The notes under the pieces are model-generated. The model saw only the letters and a list, made by a program, of their open reading frames with translations. It searched no databases and was not told the DNA's origin. The position numbers and the translations under genes are program-made. Shown here in pieces: positions 8,891-17,428 of a stretch of DNA of 50,683 nucleotides (the stretch's first letter is position 1; every line of letters begins with the position of its first letter). The DNA comes from Streptomyces rubellomurinus (GTDB lineage Bacteria > Actinomycetota > Actinomycetes > Streptomycetales > Streptomycetaceae), in the NCBI RefSeq assembly GCF_000961885.1, contig NZ_JZKH01000057.1, positions 1-50,683 of the forward strand, written 5' to 3'.

Positions 8891-9477
8891 CGGGCGGCCG
8901 GGCCGAGGTGGGCGTCCAGGGCGGCGCGCAGGACCGGTTCGAGGTCGTCGCCGCCGGTGGCGAGCCCGAGGCTGCCGGTGGCGCGCAGCTGGGCGAGGCC
9001 GTGCAGGTTGGCCCACAGGGCGGCGGTGGCGGCGGTCGGGTCGTCGGAGTCCGGGTGGCACTCGCCGACCAGCCGCGCCATCGTCCGGAACAGCGGCAGG
9101 GTGGTGCGGCGCAGCTCGGCGCCGCTGCCCTCCAGCAGGTCGTGGCGGAACATCAGCTCGAACATGCCCGGGCTGGCCGCCGCGAAGGCGAGGTAGGCGC
9201 GGGCGAGCGCGCCGAGCCGGGTGCGGGCGTCCGCGCCGGTGCCGGCGGCGAGCGCGTCGGCGCCGGCCAGGGTGTCGGTGAGGCGGCCGAAGCCCTGCCG
9301 GGCGATGGCGGAGAGCAGTTCCCGGTGGGTGGGGAAGTGGCGGCGCGGTGCGCCGTGCGAGACGCCGGCCCGGCGGGCGATCTCGCGCAGGCCGAGCGCG
9401 TGGACGCCCTCGCTGTTCACCAACTCGACGCCGGCGGCCACCAGTCGGGCCCGCAGGTCCAGCTCCTGATCGATCAT
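8887..9477 (-). CDS. TetR family repressor of the adjacent MFS exporter
   Basis: A 196-residue protein. The N-terminal HTH is GLREIARRAGVSHGAPRRHFPTHRELLSAIA, followed by a C-terminal ligand domain with SPGMFELMFRHDLL and ATAALWANLHGLAQLR, as in the TetR_C (WHG-like) group. It is first in an operon with the MFS gene. No Shine-Dalgarno sequence precedes the ATG. A TAGACA hexamer ends 7 bp upstream of the start, so transcription may begin at or near the start codon (leaderless mRNA). The 15-bp palindrome at 9501-9515 is the likely operator. Confidence 0.92.
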   Translation of the reverse strand: MIDQELDLRARLVAAGVELVNSEGVHALGLREIARRAGVSHGAPRRHFPTHRELLSAIARQGFGRLTDTLAGADALAAGTGADARTRLGALARAYLAFAAASPGMFELMFRHDLLEGSGAELRRTTLPLFRTMARLVGECHPDSDDPTAATAALWANLHGLAQLRATGSLGLATGGDDLEPVLRAALDAHLGPAAR

Positions 9478-9500
9478 GGGGCACTGTCTAGCAGGTGGGC

Positions 9501-9515
9501 GTAGACACTGTCTAC
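9501..9515. promoter_or_regulatory. TetR operator, perfect 15-bp palindrome
   Basis: GTAGACA-C-TGTCTAC is a perfect 7-1-7 palindrome. A further TGTCTA half-site lies at 9485-9490, between the palindrome and the TetR start codon (9477). Both would overlap the promoter of the TetR-MFS operon, consistent with autorepression. Confidence 0.8.
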
Positions 9516-9552
9516 TCGCGGGCCGGGGCGCGGGAGGAGCAGAATCGGCGGC

Positions 9553-9714
9553 ATGGACGAAGGCGGCGAGCCGGCCTGCTGGCTGGACCGGGTGTGCCCG
9601 GAGTGCGGACGGCTGCGCGAGCGGCCCGGCCCCGAGCCGTGCCAGAACTGCGGCGCGGGCGAGGAGGGCGGCGCGGGCGGGGAGGGCGACGGCCGGAGCG
9701 GCGACTCCCGTTGA
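9553..9714 (+). CDS. Small zinc-ribbon protein (53 residues)
   Basis: ATG at 9553 to TGA at 9712-9714. The N-terminal half has two CxxC knuckles (CPECGRLRERPGPEPCQNCG) that should bind one zinc ion. The C-terminal half is Gly/Glu-rich and disordered. A GGGAGGAG ribosome-site-like sequence lies about 13 bp upstream, slightly far. It is divergent from the TetR operon, so its promoter may share the operator region. Function unknown; coding use and the paired cysteines make it more than a chance ORF. Confidence 0.65.
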   Translation: MDEGGEPACWLDRVCPECGRLRERPGPEPCQNCGAGEEGGAGGEGDGRSGDSR

Positions 9715-9793
9715 CCGAATCGTGTGATGGGCTTGGCAAGGGCTTTGCCGTCCTGTCCAATCGTGACTTCACGGACCGTCTGAAGGAGCTCTC

Positions 9794-11329
9794 TTGAAGT
9801 CGCGTACCCGTCGGCTGACCGCCGCCGCCCTGGCCGCCCCGCTGCTGCTCGCCGGGGCCGGCCCGGCCGCCGCCGACCCCGATCCGGCGCGCAAGGCCGC
9901 CAAGCTCGCCGCCCGGCTGGTGGCGGCCAGCAGCGCCGAGGACGCCCACGACACCCTGGCCGCGTTCCAGCGCATCGCCACCCGCAACGGCGGCACCCGG
10001 GCCGCGGGCTCCAAGGGCCACGACGAGTCGGCGCAGTACGTCTACGAGCAGGCGCGCCTCGCCGGGCTCAAGGTGTCCCGGCAGGAGTTCGTGTACACGT
10101 ACTTCGAGGCCCGCGCGCAGCGGCTGGAGGTGCTCTCGCCGCAGGCCGAGACCGTGCCGGTGATCGCGATGACCTACTCGGCGAGCGGCCCGGACGGCGG
10201 CCTGACCGCCGAGTTGGGCGTCGCGCCGGTCGGCGCGGCCACCGGCTGCACGGCCGCCGACTACCCGGCCGGCTCGGTCGCCGGGAGGATCGCGCTGATC
10301 CGGCGCGGCGGGTGCAGCTTCGCCGCCAAGCAGGCCGCCGCGGCCGGGGCGGGCGCGGTCGGCGCGCTGGTCTACAACAACGCGGACGGCGACCTGAACG
10401 GCACCCTCGGGGACCCGGCCGCCGGGAAGGTCCCGACCGGCGGGATCTCCCGGGACGCCGGCGAGGCGCTGGCCGCCAAGGCTGCCGCCGGGCCCGTCCG
10501 GGTGACCCTGGACATCCGCACCTTCATGGAGGCGCGCAGGACCTGGAACGTCCTCGCCGAGACCAGGGGCGGCGACCCGGCGAACACCGTGATGGTCGGC
10601 GCGCACCTGGACTCCGTGCCCGCCGGGCCCGGCATCAACGACAACGGCTCCGGCTCGGCCGGCATCCTGGAGGTCGCGCGCAACCTGAACGTCCACCCGG
10701 TGAAGAACAAGGTCCGCTTCGCCTGGTGGTCCGCCGAGGAGTTCGGCCTCAAGGGCTCCGAAGCGTACGTCAACTCGCTCTCCGACGCGGACAAGAAGAA
10801 GATCCGGCTCTACCTCAACTTCGACATGATCGCCTCGCCCAACTTCGCGCAGTTCGTCTACAACGGCTCCGGCAGCAGCGGCGGCGGCGCCGGCCCCGAA
10901 GGCTCGGCCCAGATCGAGCGGGACCTCACCGGCTACCTCGACGGCCGGGCCGTCCCGCACGAGCCGACCGCTTTCAACGGCCGCTCCGACTACGGCCCGT
11001 TCATCGACGCGGGCATCCCGGCCGGCGGCACCGACACCGGCGCCGAGGTCGTCAAGTCCCCGGAGCAGGCGGCCCGTTACGGCGGCACGGCGGGCACCGC
11101 CTTCGACCCCTGCTACCACCGGGCCTGCGACGACCTGGCCAACCTCGACATGGGCGCCTTCGACGTCAACATCGACGTGATCGCCCACGCCGTCGGCACC
11201 TACGCCTGGGACCTCTCCTCCCTCCAACGCCCCGCCCCGGCCCAGCGCCAGGCCGTCACCGCCCCCGTCGTCACCGCCCCCGTCGTCACCGCCCCCGCCG
11301 GCGGCGACGCCCACGGCCTCACCGCCTGA
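9794..11329 (+). CDS. Secreted M28 family aminopeptidase with PA domain
   Basis: A 511-residue secreted zinc metallopeptidase. The signal peptide is about residues 1-28 (KSRTRRLTAAALAAPLLLAG, cleavage near AAA-DP), followed by a PA insert with RIALIRRGGCSFAAKQAAAA. The M28 catalytic domain has ligand motifs VGAHLDSV, INDNGSGS, WWSAEEFG, LNFDMIAS and CYHRACDD, matching the two-zinc site of the Streptomyces griseus aminopeptidase family. The start is TTG at 9794, fixed by a strong AAGGAG at 9783-9788. The C-terminal TAPVV repeats come from three 15-bp units. It releases N-terminal residues from peptides outside the cell. Confidence 0.92.
   Translation: MKSRTRRLTAAALAAPLLLAGAGPAAADPDPARKAAKLAARLVAASSAEDAHDTLAAFQRIATRNGGTRAAGSKGHDESAQYVYEQARLAGLKVSRQEFVYTYFEARAQRLEVLSPQAETVPVIAMTYSASGPDGGLTAELGVAPVGAATGCTAADYPAGSVAGRIALIRRGGCSFAAKQAAAAGAGAVGALVYNNADGDLNGTLGDPAAGKVPTGGISRDAGEALAAKAAAGPVRVTLDIRTFMEARRTWNVLAETRGGDPANTVMVGAHLDSVPAGPGINDNGSGSAGILEVARNLNVHPVKNKVRFAWWSAEEFGLKGSEAYVNSLSDADKKKIRLYLNFDMIASPNFAQFVYNGSGSSGGGAGPEGSAQIERDLTGYLDGRAVPHEPTAFNGRSDYGPFIDAGIPAGGTDTGAEVVKSPEQAARYGGTAGTAFDPCYHRACDDLANLDMGAFDVNIDVIAHAVGTYAWDLSSLQRPAPAQRQAVTAPVVTAPVVTAPAGGDAHGLTA
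11255..11299 (+). repeat. 15-bp tandem repeat in the aminopeptidase C-terminus
   Basis: Three units of GTCACCGCCCCCGTC (11255, 11270, 11285; the last ends GCC) encode repeated VTAPV residues in a tail after the catalytic domain. Confidence 0.9.
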
Positions 11330-11340
11330 GCCCCGCCCGA

Positions 11341-11387
11341 CGCTCCTCCGGGCCCGCCGACCACCGGAAGGCGGGCCCGGAGGAGCG
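11341..11387 (+). terminator. Strong hairpin terminator after the aminopeptidase
   Basis: A perfect 18-bp GC-rich stem (11341-11358 with 11370-11387) and an 11-nt loop, beginning 12 bp after the stop codon, without a T-run. Confidence 0.9.
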
Positions 11388-11551
11388 CCGGTGCCCGGCA
11401 CCGTAGCGGACGCCACTGACAACCCGCCCTCCGGACGGGTACGGTTCCGCGCGGTGCGCGTCCGCCGAGACCCGGTGGGTGCGCCGGGTCCGGTCCTGAC
11501 ACCATGGGACCGAGATCACGACACCGTGACACCCTCGGAGGAGTCAGCAAC

Positions 11552-12958
11552 ATGAGCACGCACTACGACGTCGTCGTCCTCGGCGCGGGCCCCGGCGGCT
11601 ACACCGCCGCCGTCCGTTCGGCGCAGCTGGGCCTGAAGACCGCGATCATCGAGGCCAAGTACTGGGGCGGCGTCTGCCTCAACGTCGGCTGCATCCCCTC
11701 CAAGGCCCTGCTGCGCAACGCCGAGCTGGCGCACATCTTCACCAAGGAGGCCAAGACCTTCGGCATCAAGGTCGAGGGCACGGTGAGCTTCGACTTCGGC
11801 GAGGCGTTCAAGCGCAGCCGGGCGGTGGCGGACGGCCGGGTCAAGGGCGTCCACTACCTGATGAAGAAGAACGGCATCACCGAGTACGACGGCTGGGGCA
11901 CCTTCGTCGACGACCACACGCTGCAGGTCGCGCTGAGCGGCGGCGGCTTCGACGTGGTGACCTTCGACCACTGCATCATCGCCGCCGGTGCCACCACCCG
12001 CCTGCTGCCGGGCACCAAGCTGAGCGACCGCGTGGTCACCTACGAGGAGCAGATCCTCACCGAGGAGCTGCCGGGCAGCATCATCATCGCGGGCGCCGGC
12101 GCGATCGGCGTCGAGTTCGCGTACGTGCTGCACAACTACGGCGTGAAGGTCACCATCGTCGAGTTCCTGGACCGGATGGTGCCGCTGGAGGACGTCGAGG
12201 TCTCCACCGAGCTCGCCAAGCAGTACCGCAAGCTGGGCATCGAGGTGCTGACCTCCACCCGGGTGGAGTCGATCGACGACAGCGACCCGAACGCCAAGGT
12301 CCGCGTCACCGTCAGCAAGGACGGCCAGCAGCAGGTGCTGGAGGCCGACAAGGTGCTGCAGGCGATCGGCTTCGCGCCGCGCGTCAACGGCTACGGCCTG
12401 GAGAACGCCGGGGTCAAGCTGACCGACCGGGGGGCCATCGCGGTGGACGGCCGGGGCCGCACCAGCGCGGACCACATCTTCGCGATCGGCGACGTCACCG
12501 CGAAGCTGATGCTGGCGCACGCCGCCGAGACGATGGCCGTGATCGCCGCCGAGACCATCGGCGGGGTGGAGACCATGGAGGTCGACTTCGCCATGATCCC
12601 GCGCGCCACCTACTGCCAGCCGCAGATCGCCTCCTTCGGCTACACCGAGGCGCAGGCCCGCGAGCTGGGCCACGACGTCAAGGTCGCGAAGTTCCCGTTC
12701 ACCGCGAACGGCAAGGCGCACGGCCTCGGCCACCCGATCGGCTTCGTCAAGGTGATCAGCGACGCCAAGTACGGCGAGCTGCTCGGCGCCCACCTGATCG
12801 GCCCGGAGGTCACCGAGCTGCTGCCCGAGCTGACCCTGGCGCAGCAGTGGGACCTCACCGTGCACGAGGTGGCGCGCAACGTGCACGCCCACCCGACCCT
12901 GGGCGAGGCGGTCAAGGAGGCCATCCACGGCCTGGCCGGGCACATGATCAACATGTGA
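11552..12958 (+). CDS. lpdA: Dihydrolipoyl dehydrogenase (E3)
   Basis: A 468-residue flavoprotein disulfide reductase that reoxidises lipoamide of 2-oxoacid dehydrogenase and glycine-cleavage complexes with NAD+. Seen here: the FAD site [21 protein letters not shown]; the redox-active disulfide [16 protein letters not shown]; the NAD site [17 protein letters not shown]; the second FAD motif [11 protein letters not shown]; and the C-terminal interface with the His-Glu pair in [16 protein letters not shown]. The start at 11552 is set by GGAGGAG at 11537-11543. It stands alone, with no E1/E2 genes nearby, as is common in Streptomyces. Confidence 0.97.
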   Translation: MSTHYDVVVLGAGPGGYTAAVRSAQLGLKTAIIEAKYWGGVCLNVGCIPSKALLRNAELAHIFTKEAKTFGIKVEGTVSFDFGEAFKRSRAVADGRVKGVHYLMKKNGITEYDGWGTFVDDHTLQVALSGGGFDVVTFDHCIIAAGATTRLLPGTKLSDRVVTYEEQILTEELPGSIIIAGAGAIGVEFAYVLHNYGVKVTIVEFLDRMVPLEDVEVSTELAKQYRKLGIEVLTSTRVESIDDSDPNAKVRVTVSKDGQQQVLEADKVLQAIGFAPRVNGYGLENAGVKLTDRGAIAVDGRGRTSADHIFAIGDVTAKLMLAHAAETMAVIAAETIGGVETMEVDFAMIPRATYCQPQIASFGYTEAQARELGHDVKVAKFPFTANGKAHGLGHPIGFVKVISDAKYGELLGAHLIGPEVTELLPELTLAQQWDLTVHEVARNVHAHPTLGEAVKEAIHGLAGHMINM

Positions 12959-12972
12959 CGCGCACCCTCCCG

Positions 12973-13011
12973 CCACCGCCCCGCCCGAGCGACCGCCCGG
13001 CGGGGCGGTGG
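12973..13011 (+). terminator. Terminator after lpdA
   Basis: A perfect 13-bp stem (CCACCGCCCCGCC at 12973-12985, complement at 12999-13011) with a 13-nt loop, 14 bp after the lpdA stop. Confidence 0.88.
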
Positions 13012-13173
13012 CACGTCCGGGCCCGGCAGCCCCTGCGGAGATCGCCGCCGCATGGGACTCTGGGGAGTGAACCCGGACGGACCGCCGCCGTCCGGGCCCG
13101 GCGGTCGCCCGCCGTACGGACGGGCAGTGGCCGGGCACCGGTGCGGTCGGCTCGGCCGGCGAAGGAGGAACTC

Positions 13174-13632
13174 GTGTCGGACGAAGCGTTGATGGGCGAC
13201 CAGGTGTACCAGCCGGACGGCTCGGAGGTGCAGGACGACATCGGGCCCCTGGAGCCGGAGGACACCCTGGAGGACCGCGGCCTCGACTCGGCGCTCGACG
13301 AGGGCTACGCGCCCCCGGAGCGCCCGCTCGGCGTGCGGCGCCACGGCGTGACCGCGGCGGAGCAGCGGGTGCGCGAGAGCCTGGACCAGCGGCTGGCGGA
13401 GGAGCTGCCGGAGGTCGCGGCGCCGGACGGGGACGGCATCGGCGACTGCTACGGCACCGACGGCGAGCCGCTCGACCCGGAGGCCGGCGAGGTGCGCACC
13501 GGGCGGCTGGTGCTGTCCGCGGGGTCGCGCAGCGACCTGATCGCGGAGGACGTGGGGATCTCGGGCGGCGCCGCCTCGGCGGAGGAGGCGGCCATGCACA
13601 CCACGGACGACCCCGAGGCCGTCATCGAGTGA
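13174..13632 (+). CDS. DUF5709 domain protein
   Basis: A 152-residue acidic, soluble protein. The pattern YQPDGSEVQDDIGPLEPEDTLEDRGLDSALDEGY...PPERPLGVRRHGVTAAEQ...SLDQRLAEE is characteristic of DUF5709 proteins of actinobacteria; their function is unknown. The GTG start at 13174 is supported by AAGGAGG at 13162-13168. It is cytoplasmic and probably largely disordered. It converges with the hibernation-factor-like gene downstream, 6 bp apart. Confidence 0.88.
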   Translation: MSDEALMGDQVYQPDGSEVQDDIGPLEPEDTLEDRGLDSALDEGYAPPERPLGVRRHGVTAAEQRVRESLDQRLAEELPEVAAPDGDGIGDCYGTDGEPLDPEAGEVRTGRLVLSAGSRSDLIAEDVGISGGAASAEEAAMHTTDDPEAVIE

Positions 13633-13638
13633 CGGGTG

Positions 13639-14415
13639 TCACGGTAGGGCCGGGCCGGGTCGGTCCCGGCCGGCGATCAGCCCGAGGTTCCCGTCGAAGC
13701 GGCGGTAGAGCACCCGGCCGCGCCCGTTCGCGGGGTGCGCGAAGAACAGGAACGGCAGCTCGGCGGCGGTCAGCCGGTCGACGGCCTCCTCCTCGGTGAG
13801 CCGGGGCGCGCCGTGCGGGCTGAGCGTGATCGGCGTGCGGCGGCGGGCCGCCGGTCCGGCCGGGAGGGTGCGGGCCAGTCGGTAGCCGGTCGGCCCGACG
13901 CGGTAGACGACGGCGTCGGTGCCGGTCGCCGGGTCGGTGAACAGGTGGATGTCGTAGTCCATCGCGTCCATCGTGCGGGCGGCCGCCTCCGGCGTGCAGC
14001 GGACGAGCCACGGCCGCTTGCGGCGGACGATGTGCCGGGTGCCCTCCGCCGGCAGGCCGACCGGGACGGGGGCGGGAGGGACGGCGGAGGCGGCCCAGGG
14101 GCGGGGCACCCAGTCGCCGGTGGTAGCCCGGATCCGGGCGCGCAGCGCCTCCGCGACCCGGTCGAGCGGGTCGCCCGGGCCGGCCGCCGCGGCCTGCACC
14201 CGGATGCGGCGCCCGTCCACCTCGGCGTTCACCTGGGCCAGCACCCCGTCGTGCGCCAGGAGGCCGCCGGCCGCGGCGGCCAGCCGGATCCGCAGCGCCT
14301 CCACCAGGGTGCCCTGCCCGGCGGCCGCCGCGACGGCGGCGACCCGGGCCCGGGCCTCGGCCAGGACCTCGCCGGGAACCGCCCCGAACGTCCGTACCGT
14401 CACCAACTCGCCCAT
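13639..14415 (-). CDS. Ribosome-hibernation / dormancy-associated translation inhibitor, Rv0079-like
   Basis: A 258-residue protein. The N-terminal ~95 residues form a diverged S30AE-like (HPF/YfiA) domain. Two related C-terminal modules follow: one around TMDAMDYDIHLFTDPATGTD with VVYRVGPTGYRLAR, the other LPFLFFAHPANGRGRVLYRR then FDGNLGLI. The order and motifs match my recollection of Mycobacterium Rv0079 (DATIN), a DosR-regulated dormancy protein that binds ribosomes and inhibits translation. The start is chosen at ATG 14415 because AAAGGG precedes it. The role in this organism is inferred. Confidence 0.85.
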   Translation of the reverse strand: MGELVTVRTFGAVPGEVLAEARARVAAVAAAAGQGTLVEALRIRLAAAAGGLLAHDGVLAQVNAEVDGRRIRVQAAAAGPGDPLDRVAEALRARIRATTGDWVPRPWAASAVPPAPVPVGLPAEGTRHIVRRKRPWLVRCTPEAAARTMDAMDYDIHLFTDPATGTDAVVYRVGPTGYRLARTLPAGPAARRRTPITLSPHGAPRLTEEEAVDRLTAAELPFLFFAHPANGRGRVLYRRFDGNLGLIAGRDRPGPALP

Positions 14416-14612
14416 CGTCCAGGCCCTTTCGCCACACGGGCGCGGCCGCTCGGCCGGCCCGGCGACCAGCATGACCGACCCCGCGCCGGCCGGTCCAGGG
14501 CCCAACGGCTCCCTGGCGCGCCGGGCGCGTGCGCCCGGCCGGATCCGGCCGTCCCGTGCGTGGTGCCGGTGGTGAACGGGTGGACGGGAGAGGCCTGTTG
14601 GTCGAGTCCGGG

Positions 14613-14951
14613 TCAGCGCAGGTGCGCGCGCAGCCACTCGGAGACCTCGGGGGTGACCGGGTCGGTGATGTCCGCGAACTCCTGGTGCTTGACCAGGAAC
14701 TTGGCCACGTACGGGCAGACCGGCACGAGGCGCAGCCCCTTCGCCCGCACGTCGGTCAGCGCCTCCTCGACGAGGCGGCCGGCCAGGCCCTGGCCGGCGT
14801 ACGCGTCGTCGATCTCGGTGTGGAAGAAGACGCGCTGCGCGTCGCGGTCGCGGTACTCGGTGAAGCCGGCGAGCTCGCCGTCGACGTGGATCTCGTACCG
14901 CTGCCGCTCCGCCGCGTTCTCGACGACGACGCTGCTGCTGGACGTGGACAT
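14613..14951 (-). CDS. Small GNAT N-acetyltransferase (YidJ/YjdJ type)
   Basis: A 112-residue minimal Gcn5-related acetyltransferase. The acetyl-CoA loop is HTEIDDAYAGQGLAGRLVEEAL, followed by GLRLVPVCPYVAKFLVKH, as in the short GNAT proteins of the human GNAT3-like/YjdJ group (PF14542). The substrate is unknown. Upstream (14964-14990) are two 12-bp direct repeats GGTGRGGAACCT, 15 bp apart, that may be a regulatory site. Confidence 0.88.
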   Translation of the reverse strand: MSTSSSSVVVENAAERQRYEIHVDGELAGFTEYRDRDAQRVFFHTEIDDAYAGQGLAGRLVEEALTDVRAKGLRLVPVCPYVAKFLVKHQEFADITDPVTPEVSEWLRAHLR

Positions 14952-14963
14952 GGGTCGCCTTTC

Positions 14964-14990
14964 GGTGGGGAACCTTGCGGTGAGGAACCT
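14964..14990. promoter_or_regulatory. Pair of 12-bp direct repeats upstream of the GNAT gene
   Basis: GGTGGGGAACCT (14964-14975) and GGTGAGGAACCT (14979-14990) differ at one base and repeat with a 15-bp period immediately upstream of the GNAT start. They could be an operator or a slippage product. Confidence 0.35.
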
Positions 14991-15017
14991 ACCGTGCGGC
15001 GGGGAAGGCCGGTCCGG

Positions 15018-15371
15018 TCAGGCCTTCTTGACGACGCTGGACTTGAGCTGCATGGCGCCGAAGCCCTCGACGCGGCAGTCGATGTCGTGGCCGTCGACGC
15101 CGTCGACCAGGCGGATGTTGCGGACCTTGGTGCCGGCCTTGATCCCGGAGACGCTGCCCTTGACCTTGAGGGCCTTGACGACGGTGACGGTGTCGCCGTC
15201 GTTCAGCACGTTGCCGACCGCGTCCTTGATGACCCGCTCGCCCGGGCCCGACTCGGCGCCGGCCGCGGCGGGCTCCCACTCGTGGGCGCACTCGGGGCAG
15301 ACCAGCAGCGCGTTCATCTCATAGGTGTACTCGCAGGAGCAGCGGGGACACGGGGGCAGGTTGTCGCTCAT
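15018..15371 (-). CDS. yjdM: YjdM (PhnA-type) zinc-ribbon protein
   Basis: A 117-residue protein. The N-terminal zinc ribbon ([25 protein letters not shown]) precedes the compact YjdM domain with [27 protein letters not shown] and the terminal [15 protein letters not shown], diagnostic of the family once annotated as alkylphosphonate-uptake PhnA. The family is not itself a phosphonatase. The gene has its own promoter region and is divergent from the SulP transporter. Confidence 0.95.
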   Translation of the reverse strand: MSDNLPPCPRCSCEYTYEMNALLVCPECAHEWEPAAAGAESGPGERVIKDAVGNVLNDGDTVTVVKALKVKGSVSGIKAGTKVRNIRLVDGVDGHDIDCRVEGFGAMQLKSSVVKKA

Positions 15372-15621
15372 GCGATGAGAGTAGCCGACCTGCGGAAACG
15401 TCCCGGACCGGCGGAGTGCCCGGCAGGGTGTGCGCGGACGGCTCGGGGCGGTGCGTCGTCGCAGGTGGCGGGCGGTCTTCAGGAGTTTTCGAATCCATCA
15501 GATGACGAATGTGCAAGTTGCGAAATTCTTCAAGTCCGCACATGATGTGGGGCTGTCCGACCCGGTACGGGGCGCCCGAGACGGCCCCGGCGGGCCGGCG
15601 GGCGAGGAAAGGGTTCAGCGC
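15372..15621. promoter_or_regulatory. Divergent control region between yjdM and the SulP transporter
   Basis: A 250-bp gap. It contains an unusually AT-rich stretch for this genome (about 15485-15545). ATGTGC at 15509-15514 and its complement GCACAT at 15538-15543 form a widely spaced dyad. Promoters for both genes probably lie here. No protein-coding gene is supported. Confidence 0.4.
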
Positions 15622-17364
15622 ATGGCAAGGGTCGTCCGGCAGCAGGTGGGGGAGCACGGAAGCCGTGGTCCGGTCGTGAGCGCCGTCCTGGGCCGGATGC
15701 GCGCCGTCCTGCCGAACCGGCGGATCCTCGCGACCACGGGGCGTTCGCCGCGCAAGGACCTGGTGGCCGGGCTCACCGTCGCGATCGTGGCGCTGCCGTT
15801 GGCGCTGGGTTTCGGGATCTCGTCGGGCGCGGGTGCGGAGGCCGGGCTGGCCACGGCCGTGGTGGCCGGGGCGCTGGCGGCCGTGTTCGGCGGGTCCGAC
15901 CTGCAGGTGTCGGGGCCGACCGGTGCCATGACGGTCGTGCTGGTGCCGATCGTCGCCCGCTACGGCAGCGGCGGAGTGCTGACGGTCGGTCTGCTGGCGG
16001 GCGTGCTCCTGGTCGCCTTGGCACTGCTGCGGGCCGGCCGGTGGATGGCGTACGTGCCGGTGCCGGTGGTGGAGGGTTTCACGCTCGGCATCGCCGGGGT
16101 GATCGGCCTGCAGCAGGTGCCCGGAGCGCTCGGGGTGAAGAAGCCCGAGGGTGACAACCCGGCCGTCGTGGCGGCCAGGGCGGTGGTCGAGTTCGGGTCG
16201 GCGCCGCACTGGGCGGCCCTCGGGCTGGCCCTGGGGGTGGCGGCGCTGATGCTGGTGGGGGCGCGGTTGCGGCCCGCGCTGCCGTTCTCGCTGATCGCGG
16301 TCGTCGCCGCGACCCTGGTCGCCCGGTTCGCCGATCTGCCGGTGGCGACCATCGGCCACCTGCCGGCCGGGCTGCCGGCGCCCTCGCTCGCCTTCCTGGA
16401 CGTCTCGGCCGTCCCCTCGCTGCTGCCCTCCGCCTGCGCGGTGGCGGCGCTGGCGGCATTGGAGTCCCTGATGTCCGCGACCGCCGCCGATGCCATGAGC
16501 CTGTCCGGGCGGCACGACAGCGACCGCGAGTTGTTCGGGCAAGGGCTGGCCAACCTGGCCGCGCCGCTGTTCGGCGGGGTCGCCGCCACCGGAGCGATCG
16601 CCCGTACCGCCGTCAACGTCCGCTCCGGCGCGGTCTCGCGCCTCGCCGCGCTCGTCCACGCCGGCGTGCTGGCGGTGATCGTCTTCGCCGCCGCGCCCCT
16701 GGTGGCCGGCATCCCGCTGGCGGCGCTGGCCGGGGTGCTGATCGCCACCGCCGCGCGGATGGTCGAGGTCGGCTCGCTGCGCGCGATCGGCCGTACCGGG
16801 CGCGGGGAGGCGGCCGTCCTGTTGCTGACCGCCGCCGCCACGCTGGCCTTCGACCTGGTCACCGCCGTGGTGGTCGGGCTGCTGGTCTCCGGGGTGCTGG
16901 CGCTGGCGGCGGTGGCCGGGGCGGCGCGGATCGAGCAGGTCCCGCTGCACGCCGACCTGCCGCCGGCCGACCACCACGCCGAGGAGCAGGCGTTGCTGGC
17001 CGAGCACATCGTGGCCTACCGGATCGACGGGCCGCTGCTGTTCGCCGCCGCGCACCGCTTCCTGCTGGAGCTGACCGAGGCCGCCGAGGCCGAGGTCGCG
17101 ATCCTGCGGATGTCCAGGGTCAGCGCCATCGACGCCAGCGGTGCCACCGTGCTCGGCGACGCCGTCGCCGAGCTCCGGCGGCGCGGCACCCTCGTCCTGG
17201 TCTCCGGCATCCGCGACGAGCACCACCGCCCGCTCGACGCCCTCGGCGTCCTCGACGCGCTGCGCGCGGACGGCCACGTCTTCGCGGGCACCCCCGAGGC
17301 CGTCGAGCACGCCCGCGCGCACCTGCACGGGCGCCCGGCCTGCGCGGGCGTCGCCGCCGGGTGA
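15622..17364 (+). CDS. SulP family anion transporter with STAS domain
   Basis: A 580-residue protein. The membrane part has about 10-12 helices, including KDLVAGLTVAIVALPLALGFGI and the conserved SGPTGAMTVVLVPIVARYG. A C-terminal cytoplasmic STAS domain (about residues 460-570) contains ILRMSRVSAIDASGATVLGD. SulP proteins carry sulfate, bicarbonate or other anions; the substrate cannot be assigned and no carbonic anhydrase is attached or adjacent. ATG 15622 is preferred because GAGGAAAGGG lies just upstream; longer in-frame starts extend into the AT-rich control region. Confidence 0.9.
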   Translation: MARVVRQQVGEHGSRGPVVSAVLGRMRAVLPNRRILATTGRSPRKDLVAGLTVAIVALPLALGFGISSGAGAEAGLATAVVAGALAAVFGGSDLQVSGPTGAMTVVLVPIVARYGSGGVLTVGLLAGVLLVALALLRAGRWMAYVPVPVVEGFTLGIAGVIGLQQVPGALGVKKPEGDNPAVVAARAVVEFGSAPHWAALGLALGVAALMLVGARLRPALPFSLIAVVAATLVARFADLPVATIGHLPAGLPAPSLAFLDVSAVPSLLPSACAVAALAALESLMSATAADAMSLSGRHDSDRELFGQGLANLAAPLFGGVAATGAIARTAVNVRSGAVSRLAALVHAGVLAVIVFAAAPLVAGIPLAALAGVLIATAARMVEVGSLRAIGRTGRGEAAVLLLTAAATLAFDLVTAVVVGLLVSGVLALAAVAGAARIEQVPLHADLPPADHHAEEQALLAEHIVAYRIDGPLLFAAAHRFLLELTEAAEAEVAILRMSRVSAIDASGATVLGDAVAELRRRGTLVLVSGIRDEHHRPLDALGVLDALRADGHVFAGTPEAVEHARAHLHGRPACAGVAAG

Positions 17365-17428
17365 GCCGGCCGCCGTCCGGCCGGGCGCTCGGGCGGGCGG
17401 CTCAGACGATCACGCGGTTCCGGGCGGC

